A stretch of DNA of 64,000 bases from Marasmius tenuissimus (lineage: Eukaryota; Basidiomycota; Agaricomycetes; Agaricales; Marasmiaceae): assembly GCA_029532415.1 (NCBI GenBank), contig JAQOTA010000053.1, forward strand, positions 6,448,001 through 6,512,000, in the 5' to 3' direction. The notes beneath the pieces are model-generated. The model saw only the letters and a list, made by a program, of their open reading frames with translations, did no database searches and was not told where the DNA came from. Every line of letters starts with the position of its first letter. Position 1 is the stretch's first letter. Made by a program: the position numbers and the translations under genes. This document shows, in pieces, positions 1 through 10,535 of the stretch.

Positions 1-193
1 AGATCGTCAGATGCAGATCGAGCAAAAGATCATCGAGTTACAGGGGCGGTTTATTACAGCCAGCGGATCTGGGCAGGAGAAAATTCGGACGAGGGCCGAG
101 CTGAAAGATAGAATCGAGAGGTTGAAGGAACTTCGGAAGTCTGCATGGGCGTATGGCGGGAAGGGTGATGTGCCGGATGATCTGATTGACTGA
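1..193 (+). CDS. A-type single-pass membrane protein, C-terminal end only
   Basis: This is the last exon fragment of a gene that starts before the window. It encodes about 63 residues that match the C-terminal module of the complete A-type genes downstream: a DRQMQIEQKIIELQG coiled-coil start, a charged helix with RAELKDRIERLKELR, then WAYGG and a final PDDLID before the stop at 191-193. Family knowledge is limited. The module is predicted cytosolic because in the full-length paralogues it lies after the transmembrane helix and Arg-rich stop-transfer. It shows that the array extends upstream of the window. Identity to the paralogue ending at 2251 is very high over this stretch. Function is not known; heptad spacing suggests self-association. 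Confidence 0.85.
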   Translation, partial: DRQMQIEQKIIELQGRFITASGSGQEKIRTRAELKDRIERLKELRKSAWAYGGKGDVPDDLID

Positions 194-500
194 TTTATTC
201 AAGGATTGTCTTGCTAGGTTGGATGCATATATGGACTCGAGAGTATACCTGGACGTTCTAACGAAATTACATATTTATACTGATCACATCACAATCAATT
301 TCGGGTCCCAGGCTGTAACGGAACCAGGATATATGTTTTTCGCTGTAATTACGAACGCAACAATGCTGTCTCTCCTTCTCGGCTAGTATGAATACGACGA
401 CCGAACATTGTAGAAAGCTGATCACCATCAGGATCAGAGGTCGGTAAAATGGATTATCTGACCATCTGATGGGAGGAAAAACATCCTGTTGAGGCGAGGA

Positions 501-531
501 AGACCGCTGCCGGTGGTGACAGCATCAGATG
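501..531 (+). promoter_or_regulatory. Shared A-type promoter module
   Basis: A degenerate copy of the module seen before the other A genes: AGACCGCTGCCGGTGG, then GCATCAGATG. It ends about 100 bases before the ATG at 632. In the copies at 6393, 10397 and 14347 the same order, spacing and sequence recur, so the match is unlikely to be chance. The factor that binds is unknown. Confidence 0.6.
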
Positions 532-631
532 TTGACAGTTGCGACGCACAAGGAAACGGCTTTATGGGCCTCTCGTCAGATATGGCTACGACCTTCCTTT
601 CCCCCCTCACCTCCGTCCTCCAGCACTCAAG

Positions 632-2251
632 ATGCGCCGACCCATACTGTAAATCTCTCTTACTCGCTCATACATAGCTGTCTGATCTATTTCTTTGTTT
701 CCTCTCAGTGGATTTTTGTCAATTATCTTATTTGCTACGCTCTTCCCCCGGAGTACTAGGGCACAAGTCTCCTTCAACGACTCGGAGCTACCCTCAACGA
801 TCATACTCTCGCAACCAGTCACTGTTGGCTGGAGTAGGAAGGGATTTACAGAGCCCCTTCAGTTTCAGCTGCTATATCTTGACTCAACATCACATGCAAC
901 CTTCACTCAAACACTGACGACCGGGGAGCTAGGTCACACAGATGAAAACGGCAATACGCAGGGCATGCTGGCGTTTACGGCGATAGCAGTTGGGTAAGCA
1001 GAGTGCTTCGTCCCTACAACCGTTCTTCCCTGGTTGACCGACAAATCGAATAAGCAATGTTCAACTTGAAGCGATTAAAACCTCACCCAGTGGGTAAGCA
1101 TTTCTCTCATAGCTGCAGCCGATATGAATCCTCTCATGAGTACTAACAACGGATGTCCGGGCTTCTAGAAGTCCTACAACAACATACACCGCCTTAACCG
1201 ATACTACGATACGCATAGCCGTGGCGAGCATTACCAAGAGTACACCTAGTTCATCTTCGTTCCCAATATCTGAGTGAGTGAGTTTGCTTTGAGTTTGCAT
1301 TTGTAAGGTCCCTCAATTTGTGCCAGTCCGGCGACCAATCCAGAGTCGCCTACAGCATCAATAAACGTAACAAGCCCCGAAATAACGCCATTGACCGCCC
1401 AGAGGTGAGCATTGGATGGCCTTTGTGTAGCCGCGGTACTTATGTCGGTTGAAAGCCCGAGTACCACGACACAATTGACGACCCCTTTCTCGGAAACCAA
1501 AGCATCTATCTCACCAATGTCGAACCCATCTGATCCGCAAATGTCAGCTGCCAATAATGGTGGAGGCCTCGCTAACAATGGTAGCTTGGGCATCATCGTT
1601 GGAAGCATCATGGGGGCCCTCGCGTTCATAGTTCTCCTCATCCTGCTACTGATCTGTCTCCGACGAAGAGGAAGAAAACGCCATCATGAGGTTTTCCGAC
1701 GAGATATGATGGTTCTCGAGAAGCTTGATAGCAACGGCGGAACTGGAACCCCTAGGAGGGAGAAGTCACTGGGGGAATTCGAGAAAGGTAACAACTGCGA
1801 ATTCGACCCTATCTCATCAATCACACCCCTTCATGACGATTTCGGAAGAGAACTCGACTATAGGAGCACGATCGCTGGCTCGGTCTACTCTCGTCTCAGC
1901 GCAGACACACGAACGCTCGCTCCCTCGGGAATCTCCGGTGTAAGTACAGCTTACACCGAAGGAGCATCAGATATTCCCAAGGTTCCCCCGCTCATGCCGA
2001 TAGCAGGGATTCCTACACCGTCGCTGCCTCACTTTCAAGTGCCGTTTCGAGCGAAAACGGATCGGCAGATGCAAATTGAGCAGAGGATCATCGAGTTACA
2101 AGGGCGGTTTATCGCGGCCAGTGGGTCTGAGGAGGAGAAAGGTCGGACGAGGGCTGAGCTGAAGGATAAAATTGAGAGGGTACAGCAGCTCCGAGAATCC
2201 CAGTGGGCGTATGGTGGGAAGGGAGAGGTACCGGACGTTTTGATTGATTGA
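632..2251 (+). CDS. A-type single-pass membrane protein (receptor-like), complete
   Basis: Six exons by comparison with paralogues: 632-648, 709-993, 1055-1093, 1169-1273, 1327-1404, 1456-2251. They total 1320 nt (439 residues) and every intron is phase 2. The start is the MRRP.. ATG followed by a hydrophobic signal peptide ending near TRAQ. Residues about 25-150 form a beta-rich ectodomain (LSQPVTVGWSRKGFTEP, TQTL, then NVQLEAIK), reminiscent of Kre9/Knh-like Ig-type folds; that link is inferred. A Thr/Ser stalk precedes the transmembrane helix (GIIVGSIMGALAFIVLLILL) and RRRGRKR. The cytosolic tail has ISSITPLHDDFG, SVYSRLS and the terminal coiled-coil module (RTDRQMQIEQRIIELQG to WAYGGKGEVPD). 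It heads the array and resembles the ectodomain of the gene at 5020. The ligand and partner are unknown. Confidence 0.85.
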
Positions 2252-4900
2252 TCTCACGGGTCTTTCGTTGGGTCGGATACATGCATGGACTTCAGAAGAA
2301 ACTGGATTTCGGAAGCTATACATGGACGTTGTTTACACGTTATATTTATTGACCACACCATCGATTCTGTGCCAGCACGGTCTGGTATTGTATCATTAGT
2401 CACAACTACAAGTGCAGCAGTAGAGCAGTAGTACGAGGAGAGCTTGTAGCTCTTGAATTGAGGTATCGAACGTATGCATGAAGCGGAAAGGGATCCTAAG
2501 AAGGGAGAGGTGGGTAGGAAAATCACGTATGGCACGGAGAAGAAACTGAAAAGAGGTACGACATGACGCTGGAGAGGAACAGTTTCAGTTAAAAATTTTA
2601 GCTGGCGGCTATTCTGTTGCTTGTCGTCTCCTTCGAGCATTAGGACGTGACAACGCTGTAGACGACCGGCCATCATGATCAAGAGCAAATAAAGCAACGA
2701 ACAAGAAACATGCCTTTCGTTATTTCACCGCTTCCCTTTGATCTTCCCATCTGTCACCAGACAGATATCGTCTCCGATGGTGGCGTACCTGTAGTTCGTG
2801 GGCAGGATGCTGAGATGGGACAATCGAATGAATCCTATAATTCATGAGAACGCGCAGAAGACTATTCACTTTGTTCCCTGCTCCAACCGTGACATTGGTT
2901 ATGAGGGGCTATGAGGATCGACATCAGCAAAAGGATAATGAAGGGAAGAGAGGGAGTAACACACCTGATGTTGTCACGATCCGCTATTCATCTAGTCATC
3001 ATTATCAGTTTCTATCGCTATATCCGATTCATTCTATTCCCATGTCAAACAATGCTGATCAACTTTCAAGCCGCAGAGAACGAAGGAATCCACTCTTGAG
3101 TCTTTCCGAGATTCTCGCCTTGAGCGAGAATTATACTACTGGTCGTACAATCTGGACTAGTAAAACGACTACCGGGTTAGCTGAAAAGCACGGCCATAGA
3201 GAATAGGAAACGCTGACTTGCCTCGTTGGTCTGAGGTTGGCATCGCATTATACATATAGATATATGTGCCGCGCTCCGGCTTTAACGGAAGGCAACGAGG
3301 AGGGCAATATGGCAACGACGAGGTTGTTTGGCGCTTGTTGCGGCAGGACGATGGGGGATCCCAATGACGGTAGCAGATGAAATCGTAGATCGCTTGCTAC
3401 CAATGGATTGACCGCGGCAAACACTCTCGGTCAGACCGTGAGCAGGAGCAGCGGTGACATAGCTAATGGCGAAATTACGATGTAAGAGAATTGAATTTGG
3501 CGAGATGCTGGACACGAGCACACCGGTAATAGAGTTAGAGTTAGCAAGGACGAGCTAGTAGACACGGGGAAGGAGGCGGACCTGCACAACGCCATGAACA
3601 GCACCTGGTTCTCTCCAGCGAGTTCGGCTATCCTCAAAGATTACTCCATCTTCATGCCCCAGCAACTCGCTCGTAGCTTCAACAGGTAGTGAGAAGCGTG
3701 TCCAGGGGAACCAAGCTACACTCTCGAACGAATACTGGTATAGTGCAGCTAGTCGTCTCAGTAGAATTGAGTTTCGCTGTAGAGATTGTAAAACGTCGCT
3801 TGTCGAGGCCCAACCGGAACTGGTACGGAGAAGGGTTCCTGAAGGCTGGCGTTTGGCGCAAATTTGACGACCATAATGCAGACCATGCAACCTGCAGACG
3901 AGAACGAGTCAGCCTTGAGTGGGATACGACATACAAAGTGGGCAGAAATCCAACATAAACGGAGAAGGGGGGGGGGGGAATGAACAGTTACCAAAATCAC
4001 CTCGTCATAAGGCTCTCGTTCTACCAAGAAGGTTTTTGTGGTGGTGGCAGAGACGTCATTACGACTGGAAGCAGCATCAGAACGACGTTTGTTGTGTTGC
4101 TGCCGCTCCGAAGGCATAGACTAATACCTACAATGATTGTATGGGACGAGTCTGCCTGGTCAACGGCTTGGACAAATTCATACCGGAGTTAAGGAGCACT
4201 TTGAGACATTGTGGCATCGAGAACTGAGTACATGAAATAGTGAGAAGAAAGGAAGGACCCTCATCGACGGTGCGTCATACTCAGCAGTGACGGGCAACGG
4301 TGGAAGCTGGAAGCAAGCGGTTGCATTGTTTGGAGTTTGTTTGGTAGAGTCTCACACGTTCGGGGCGAGTAGCCCGATCGGACCGGGATCCGGCAAATCG
4401 CAGGTGGTCCGACTTCGCCTCTTACTCCTAACTTCTCATTCTCTTCTTTTGCCAGCATACATAGGCCCAATCCTCTGGTACACCCCGAGATCTCATAGCG
4501 CCGTATATCTTGCGATTCAGACGGTAGATGAGGTTCCAGATTGATTGATAGGCGCTGACAAGTATGTGTCCCAGGAGAGATATGTGGATGTCATGAACAC
4601 CGGTTTGATGCTCGTTCACATACAGCTTTTAAGCTCGACTTGAGCGTCGTATATGAGCATTAATTGATGAGGAAGCTGTGAAGGTCCACAAGAAGAGGTA
4701 TTGGACCAAGTGGCAAGTCCAGACAAGAAGTCGTTCTCACTCGATTTCAATGCTCCAGCTATCTTGACCAGACTTCTGCTTTCATTGTGTTAGTCTCCAC
4801 CCCAAAGGTCTTCTATACAAGAGAGTTGACAATATGTACTTACCACACAGACCAATCGACGAAGATCAGGATGAATTGTCATTTATGATGGAGGTTGAAA
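2252..4900. other. Intergenic stretch without a convincing gene
   Basis: About 2.6 kb between the first complete A gene and the B gene at 5020. Open frames exist on both strands (for example 3679-4117 minus), but none shows a recognisable domain, signal peptide or a consistent exon series. It contains an uninterrupted run of about a dozen G residues near 3967-3978. In the repeating part of the array, intergenic gaps are only about 0.4-1.0 kb. A lost B copy could therefore have occupied part of this region, but I see no remnant that supports it. Confidence 0.4.
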
Positions 4901-4964
4901 CGACTGCCCCTGACGACACCATCAGATGCCTATTTGCAATGATGCAGAGGGAGATGGCTATATG
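4901..4964 (+). promoter_or_regulatory. Divergent copy of the A-type promoter module, with TATA-like box
   Basis: CGACTGCCCCTGACGACACC followed by ATCAGATGCC, then a GGCTATATG box at 4956-4964. It sits 56-119 bases before the ATG at 5020. It aligns with the module before the A gene at 632 and not with the upstream regions of the B genes at 9132 and 13176. This supports an A-like origin for the 5' half of this B gene. Confidence 0.45.
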
Positions 4965-5019
4965 TCTCATTAGAAGCTGCTACAGGCTTACAATCTCGTC
5001 TACACTCCCAGAGTTTAAG

Positions 5020-6093
5020 ATGCGTTGGCCCGTCTTGTAAGTAAGCCTTTCCCATATATACACGGGCTAACAGATACTTTGACAAGTGTTTCCTTTACTT
5101 TTCTCTCTCTCTGGAATGCTGGGGCGCAGGTTGTCATTGGCGACATAGGTCCAACTCTTACAGTTTCGCAACCTGTTACTGTTGGTTGGAGTAGGGCGAG
5201 TTTCACAGAGCCCCTTCGATTTCAGCTGCTATATCTGGCCACGGATTCATCAGCCACCGCTACCCAAATACTTGCAGCTGGGGTTACAGGTGAACAAGAT
5301 GCGAACGGTGCTCGGCGGGGCACACTGACCTTTGCAGCGACGGCTGCCGGGTGAGCGCTACCCCTTGTACTGAACCATTTTATTTTTTTGACCAAGAAAA
5401 CGCGAATCAGTAATATTCAGCTTGAAGCCGTAAAGTCAGTAGTCGAGGGGTACGCAGTTCTGCTTTACCTGTCATTATATACTAATGACGGCTTTTCGAA
5501 ACTCTAGACTCCCCGCTACTGTCACCCAAACATATACTGCTATGTTCAACGGGGGTATCCGCCTATTCGTAGCGAGCGCGACCAGAAGTACTCCAATTAT
5601 AGCTCCTTCTGAAACGTTCACGTAAATCATTTTACTGGTCCTTGCTTGTAAGGCTTCTCATTTTGCGCCTAGCACTACGTCCGATTTGGAATCACCGACC
5701 GCGAGTTCTTTCACACTATCCTCGTCAGTAATCCCATTTATTTGCACTGGCAAGCTTTGCTGATTCGTATACTGGGGTAGCTCGACGGTATTATCCACCA
5801 CACTAGCCGGTGGCGAGACACCACAGGGCACAGATACTGCAGTAATCAGAGATCACAAGGGACTTATCGTCGACGGCGTTATTGTGGTTGTCGTGCTTCT
5901 GAGTTTCTTGACGCTCGGTTTCCTTTACATTCGCCGCCGGCGAAGGATACAAGAAGCGGCTTCGATCCAGCATAGGATGATCATCAGAAGAGTTGAGGCG
6001 GCTCGGGCACATCATGATGAGGGCTTTGGGTATAGGCCATGGAACGAGAAAATTTCAACCAGCGAGGCTGGACCTCGTCTAAGTACAGAGTAA
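5020..6093 (+). CDS. Chimeric membrane protein: A-like ectodomain, B-type tail
   Basis: Six exons: 5020-5036, 5087-5350, 5411-5434, 5508-5621, 5673-5723, 5781-6093. They total 783 nt (260 residues), all introns phase 2. MRWPV begins a signal peptide ending at NAGAQ. The ectodomain (VSQPVTVGWSRASFTEP, RFQLLYLATDS, TQIL, NIQLEAVK) is closest to the A gene at 632. The transmembrane part (HKGLIVDG, LTLGFLYIRRRRR) and the short tail of about 45 residues match the B genes at 9132 and 13176. The tail has a HDEGFGYRPWNE segment and lacks the A-type coiled-coil module. Likely a plasma-membrane or cell-wall-facing protein; partner unknown. The joined structure fits exon shuffling or recombination between neighbouring copies. 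Confidence 0.82.
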
Positions 6094-6392
6094 ACAGAAC
6101 CACCGCTTTTTGCCGATACTGTTGAATGAGGGGAGAGGTTGATTTGGTGACTGGGTTATTCTGAGAGATCTACACCGCCATGCAGATATAGCACATTGCC
6201 TATAAGATGATAGATCCACAAATTTGGGCCTGATGATATTGACCTCTCGCACAGGTATATCTTGAACTCGCGAGCCATGTTCTTGAACTCGCGAGCCATG
6301 TCGTGGATTGTTGCCGAATAAGGACTGATGTTACACAAATCATCTCGGTTTTGACGATCTGATGCTCACTCGGACATCTTTCTCAGTTGAAG

Positions 6393-6463
6393 GAGACCAG
6401 TACCGGTAGCTGAAGCATCAGATGCTGGCTGTTGTGATGATACACAGAGAGCGGGATATATAA
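6393..6463 (+). promoter_or_regulatory. A-type promoter module and TATA box
   Basis: GACCAGTACCGGTAGC (with the palindromic core TACCGGTA), then the palindrome GCATCAGATGC at 6415-6425, and a TATATAA box at 6457-6463. The ATG is at 6530. The same order recurs upstream of 10536 and 14490. The overlapping palindromes suggest binding by a dimeric factor; that is inference. Confidence 0.65.
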
Positions 6464-6529
6464 TCTTTTGTTGTAGTTGATTACCATTCTTGCTTCCCAT
6501 TATTCACGCAAGTCTGTACCCTGTTCAAA

Positions 6530-8095
6530 ATGCGACGCTCAACGATGTATTTCTTCCTTTCACTCGTGTGGCAAACACGCGCTAACGAGATCATTTTATT
6601 TCGTCTCAGCCTTCCACTCTCATTCCTTTTGTGTCCGTTCTCCTTGGTTCGGAGGGTCGAAGGGACATTTTCCATTGACGCTACACCATTGTTTCTCCAA
6701 ACCATTACTGTCTCTCAGACGATAACCATGGGCTGGTATCGTGATGACTCCACAGAGCCATTCGACATCGCGTTGGTCTACAAGCCGACGGATAATAGAT
6801 CCTCCGCAACCCAAACACTCGCCTCAAACGTGCAGACTACGCGAGATGAACACTCGGTTCAGCATGGGACAGTAACTTTCATGGCTACTGCCACCGGGTA
6901 AGTTTACTTTCCATATTTCCTAAGAAGTGTCTGAAGAGTGATGCTAGCAAGATTCACTTGGTAGCTGTAAAGTCTGCGGGAGGACAGTGCGTCTCCACCT
7001 TTTGACGAGTATGGGATTGTCATTAACTTGCATTCACAGCCTCAACACATTGCTCGATACCGATTTCAAAGCTGTAGCAAGTAATGCTAATGGGACCACG
7101 TAAGAGTTGGTTTAGGATTGTTTTGTGTTTGCAACGTAGCCATGACCGTCTTTTTTTTTTCGTGCAAGTGACTCGGGCTCGAGGAATCCCTCCTCGAATT
7201 CGTCAGACTCAAGAAGAGTTTCGGACTCGACTCCTACCCCTACCCCTATCCCTATCCCCACCGCTCAGCACACAAGGTGGACATTTCTCATATTTCGCTA
7301 GAAACAACACTGACATATACACCCAGCCCTCCAACCTTCACTGCCCCAATGTCTGAATCTCCTAGCATGACCCCAATAGAACCTTCTATAATACCTCTCA
7401 CAGAAAGGACAAGAGAAGACGACAAAAATATCATTATTCCAAGTGTCATCGGAGGTTGTACAATGATTCTGGTAGTGTTCCTCGTGTGGTTCTTCCTTCG
7501 TCGTCGGCAGAGGAGGAAAAAGGATGCGCCTTCAGAGGAGTTCCGCAGGGAGATGATGGCTCTCACCGGGGTCGATCCAATGCCCCCTGTAACTTATCAC
7601 CAGACCGGATATTCCAGAGTCCGGGGAGCCGCAGAAAATGATAGAGATGTGGATCCTACATCGTCGACCACACCTCTCCGAGAAGATTTCGAAGGAGAGC
7701 AAGACGACGGAAGCTCCCAAGCCACCTCGTCATACTCCCGCACTAGTGCGGGAACGCAAGCACCCGGTGCCTCTGATCGCTTCGGTAGAAGTGAGCCTGG
7801 CTCTGAAGGAGTATCGGAGGTCCCTATGCTGCCGTTGATACCTGTATCGAGTAACCTTACACTATCAACGCCAGAGCCACGAACCCCATTCCGAGCAATG
7901 ACAGATCGACAAATGGAGATTGAGCAGAAGATCATCAAGCTTCAGGGTCGGCTTATCACGACCAGCGGACCTGGGCAGGAGAAAAGCCGAATGAGGGCCG
8001 AGTTGATGAATAGGATTGAGAAGTTGAAAACCCTTCGACAGTCTGATTGGGCGTACGGCTCGGAAGGGAAAGTACCGAGCGTTTTGAATGAGTAA
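6530..8095 (+). CDS. A-type single-pass membrane protein (receptor-like), complete
   Basis: Exons 6530-6567, 6610-6897, 6948-6986, 7040-7099, 7169-7276, 7327-8095; 1302 nt, 433 residues, all introns phase 2. The first donor (CTCGT|GTGGCA) was placed by alignment with the genes at 10536 and 14490. Reading straight through that intron also stays open, so the start region could be longer. Signal peptide MRRSTMYFFLSLV.., ectodomain with TVSQTITMGWYRD, EPFDIALVY, HGTVTFMATATG. The stalk is Ser/Thr/Pro-rich and includes a TPTPTPIPIPT repeat (7228-7259). The transmembrane helix is NIIIPSVIGGCTMILVVFLV followed by RRRQRRKK. The tail carries EFRREMMAL, SSTTPLREDFE, SSYSRTSAGTQ and the terminal coiled-coil module. 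It pairs with the upstream B gene as one duplication unit. Confidence 0.87.
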
Positions 8096-9131
8096 CTGGA
8101 CATGGGCGTCTTGTCGAGTTGGACATATACTGGAATTGAAGCAGAACGTAGAGTCTACGATTGCATATTGGGGGGTCGGCACGCACAACGGAGCACATCG
8201 AAATTCTTTCTCTGTCCACTCAGCTCAGTGCCAGTGCGACGAATCTAACGATAGAAGGAGGGTTTATAGCCCCTGCCTCCGATCTCATCGGGTATAATGA
8301 GAAATGATGTAGACAAGCAGTCGTCATCGTGATACACTGTGAGTACTTAAGGAACAGCGTGATGATGGTGGTTACGAAGCTAGTGCCCTGGAGAACACTT
8401 CTGGGAGTTTGATGAATACCTCCGGCAGAGCGGCTTTGGATAGCCAGGCCGGACCGGCGTTAGTCCAATAGCAATCTTCCTCCGTCTTGCCTCCATCTTG
8501 CTCCAAGTGGGCCCAGTGGCCATTTTTTGCCTCGAACATTCAGCCTCTTTGCGTGACCTGACCTCAGAAATTACAAAGATGCATTAGGCTCAAGTCAGAC
8601 TTCAGTAAACCTTCAGCCCTCAGAGTTTGTTTCGAGGGGCACTGATTCAGATGAGAATTCGGATTGATTGATAGACACATGTATATGCACAAAGGGGAAA
8701 TACTTGTTTCAAGACAGATTCTTGCCTATAGATGACGCAGGTGAGTGTCTTGTAAATGCAGGTTGATACCAGGGGCCAGGGTGCTAGGAAGGGGGTTTAG
8801 AATGCTCAACCAACGGCACGTGCGACATTCTGCTCAGTGTATATCCAACCCAGTGATGAGACAAGGTTTCATGTATCATCTCAGTTTATTGAGGTTGATT
8901 CATTTCGACCATCTGATATTTCCAAGTATATGGCCGCACTGGTAGACTGCCATCAATGTAGACGCCATCAATCATCTCGACTGAGTTGAGGAGGGTTGTA
9001 GAGACGAACTACGACTACGCGTGTGGTGTCAACTTCAAGTTTCTCCGTCACTATACGACACTGAAGAACCCCAGCTGTCTCTGCTAGTCTAGACATCCAG
9101 GCCTTTGCCGTTCAGCATCGAAGTCCACGAC
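8096..9131. other. Intergenic spacer of the tandem unit
   Basis: About 1 kb between an A gene and the next B gene. No open frame with coding character was seen. Short stretches resemble the equivalent spacer at 12.6-13.1 kb, as expected if both derive from one duplicated unit. Confidence 0.5.
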
Positions 9132-10159
9132 ATGCGTCGCAAGAAAATGTACGTCTTTCGTTCTCCATCGATTTTAGTGTTATGTACTGAAACTACTATT
9201 GAACGGAACCAAGCATTATACAATCGCTCTTTTGGGCCCCAATTTTATTCGTCAATTCGGAGTTCACTTCGACAATAACAGCTCTACAACCATTTACATT
9301 GCCTGGTCCTCACTCTCTCCTCCTCAAATTGTTGCAAGGAGAGCTCTACGTCGTTTTACGCAACTCGCGGGGGTCCATTGTGCAGACCCTTATACCGCCT
9401 GATAACCAAGTCACAGCTGCCCTCACAGCGTCGCCGACAGGGTAAGTGCTGTGTCCACAGGCTTCCGAGTACTCCTATTTACTCGAGCTGTCCAGAACGT
9501 TCCAGATGGAATTTTTGTACGCAAATGGGAAACCTACATTGTAAGGTTCAGTGTTTGTCCGGAAGCAAATCGTGCGAAGCAAGATGTCTTTATAGCAGCA
9601 ACATGGATATGATATTGGTTGTCCAGCCATTGTCAACGTCAAATAGAGAGCCTACGTCGAACGCACCTTCTACCATTTCAGCTCCCGTTCCAACCTCGAC
9701 CTCAGATAAGGTAACATCTCGAACGAGTTTGAGGTAAGGTCATTCGTTCCTTCATCGTAAACGTGAAGACGGCCTGGCTAAATTGGATGTTGAAGCAATC
9801 CTAGTCAGTCCGACGTCTCGACAAGTGATCGGATGCCACAGACCCCAGGGATCACAGTGACTATAGAACGTGCCTCCGACACTCCAATCAGGAGCCAACC
9901 ACACCAGACACCAGACGCTACAGGATCCGAAGACCAAAGCGGAATCATTGTTGACGGCTTTATTGGTGGCATCATACTACTGGTTGGTTTGACCCTCGGC
10001 TTTCTTTACATCCGTCGTCGGCGAAGGATACCGAAAGGTAGGCAAAAATCGATGGTTGGCAGGGGAGCTAAGCTACTCCGGGGACATGATGATGACTTTG
10101 GGGATGTATGTGAGAAGGTTCGAGCTATTGAGACACCGTCTCGATTATGTAGAGAGTAG
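9132..10159 (+). CDS. B-type short-tail membrane protein
   Basis: Exons 9132-9148, 9214-9441, 9496-9540, 9584-9733, 9805-10159 give 795 nt (264 residues), all introns phase 2. The third intron, 43 nt, is the least certain. MRRKKIIIQSLFWAPILFVN is a clear signal peptide. The ectodomain (STITALQPFT, LYVVLRNSRGSIVQTLIPPD, TASPTG) matches the B gene at 13176. The stalk is rich in Thr/Ser/Pro. The transmembrane helix is IIVDGFIGGIILLVGLTLGF, then YIRRRRRIPKGR and a short tail with GHDDDFGDV. The coiled-coil module of the A proteins is absent. It precedes an A gene by about 0.4 kb on the same strand, so the two may be co-regulated. The function is not known. Confidence 0.78.
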
Positions 10160-10396
10160 ACAGGGTTACGGTTTCGAAGAATTCTGTGTATATTTATCTA
10201 AGTGGGATCTGGTAGCTGAGTTATTGTATTAAGCAAGATGTGTTAGTAACATTTCCTATGCAATCATAAAACTATCTTGAATGCAGGCCAAATATTGTTC
10301 CTCTCTCGCACAGATATCTTGACCCCGTGAGCCGTTCTGAAGATGCCGTTTAAACTAGCTCTCCGGTGATCCGGACATTCCGTTGTTGAGCTGAAG

Positions 10397-10465
10397 AAGA
10401 CCACTACCGGTAGCTGAAACATCAGATGCTTGCTATCGTGACGACCCACAGAGAGCTCTATATAG
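10397..10465 (+). promoter_or_regulatory. A-type promoter module and TATA box
   Basis: GACCACTACCGGTAGC followed by ACATCAGATGC at 10418-10430, with CTATATAG at 10458-10465. The ATG lies at 10536. Nearly identical to the copies at 6393 and 14347. Confidence 0.65.
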
Positions 10466-10535
10466 TCACTTTTCAAGCGCAGTTACATTCCTTGCTTTCC
10501 CCAAGATTTGGGTGCGTCTCCATCCGCGGTTGACC

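Noticed and set aside
3555..4117. Overlapping minus-strand open frames between the first A gene and the B gene
   Set aside because: Frames change without plausible splice sites, and no domain, signal peptide or similarity to neighbours was seen.
7225..7262. Telomere-like CCCTAT/CCCTAC repeat
   Set aside because: It lies in an exon and encodes a Thr-Pro-Ile-Pro stalk, in frame with the rest of the gene. It is not the fungal CCCTAA telomere unit.
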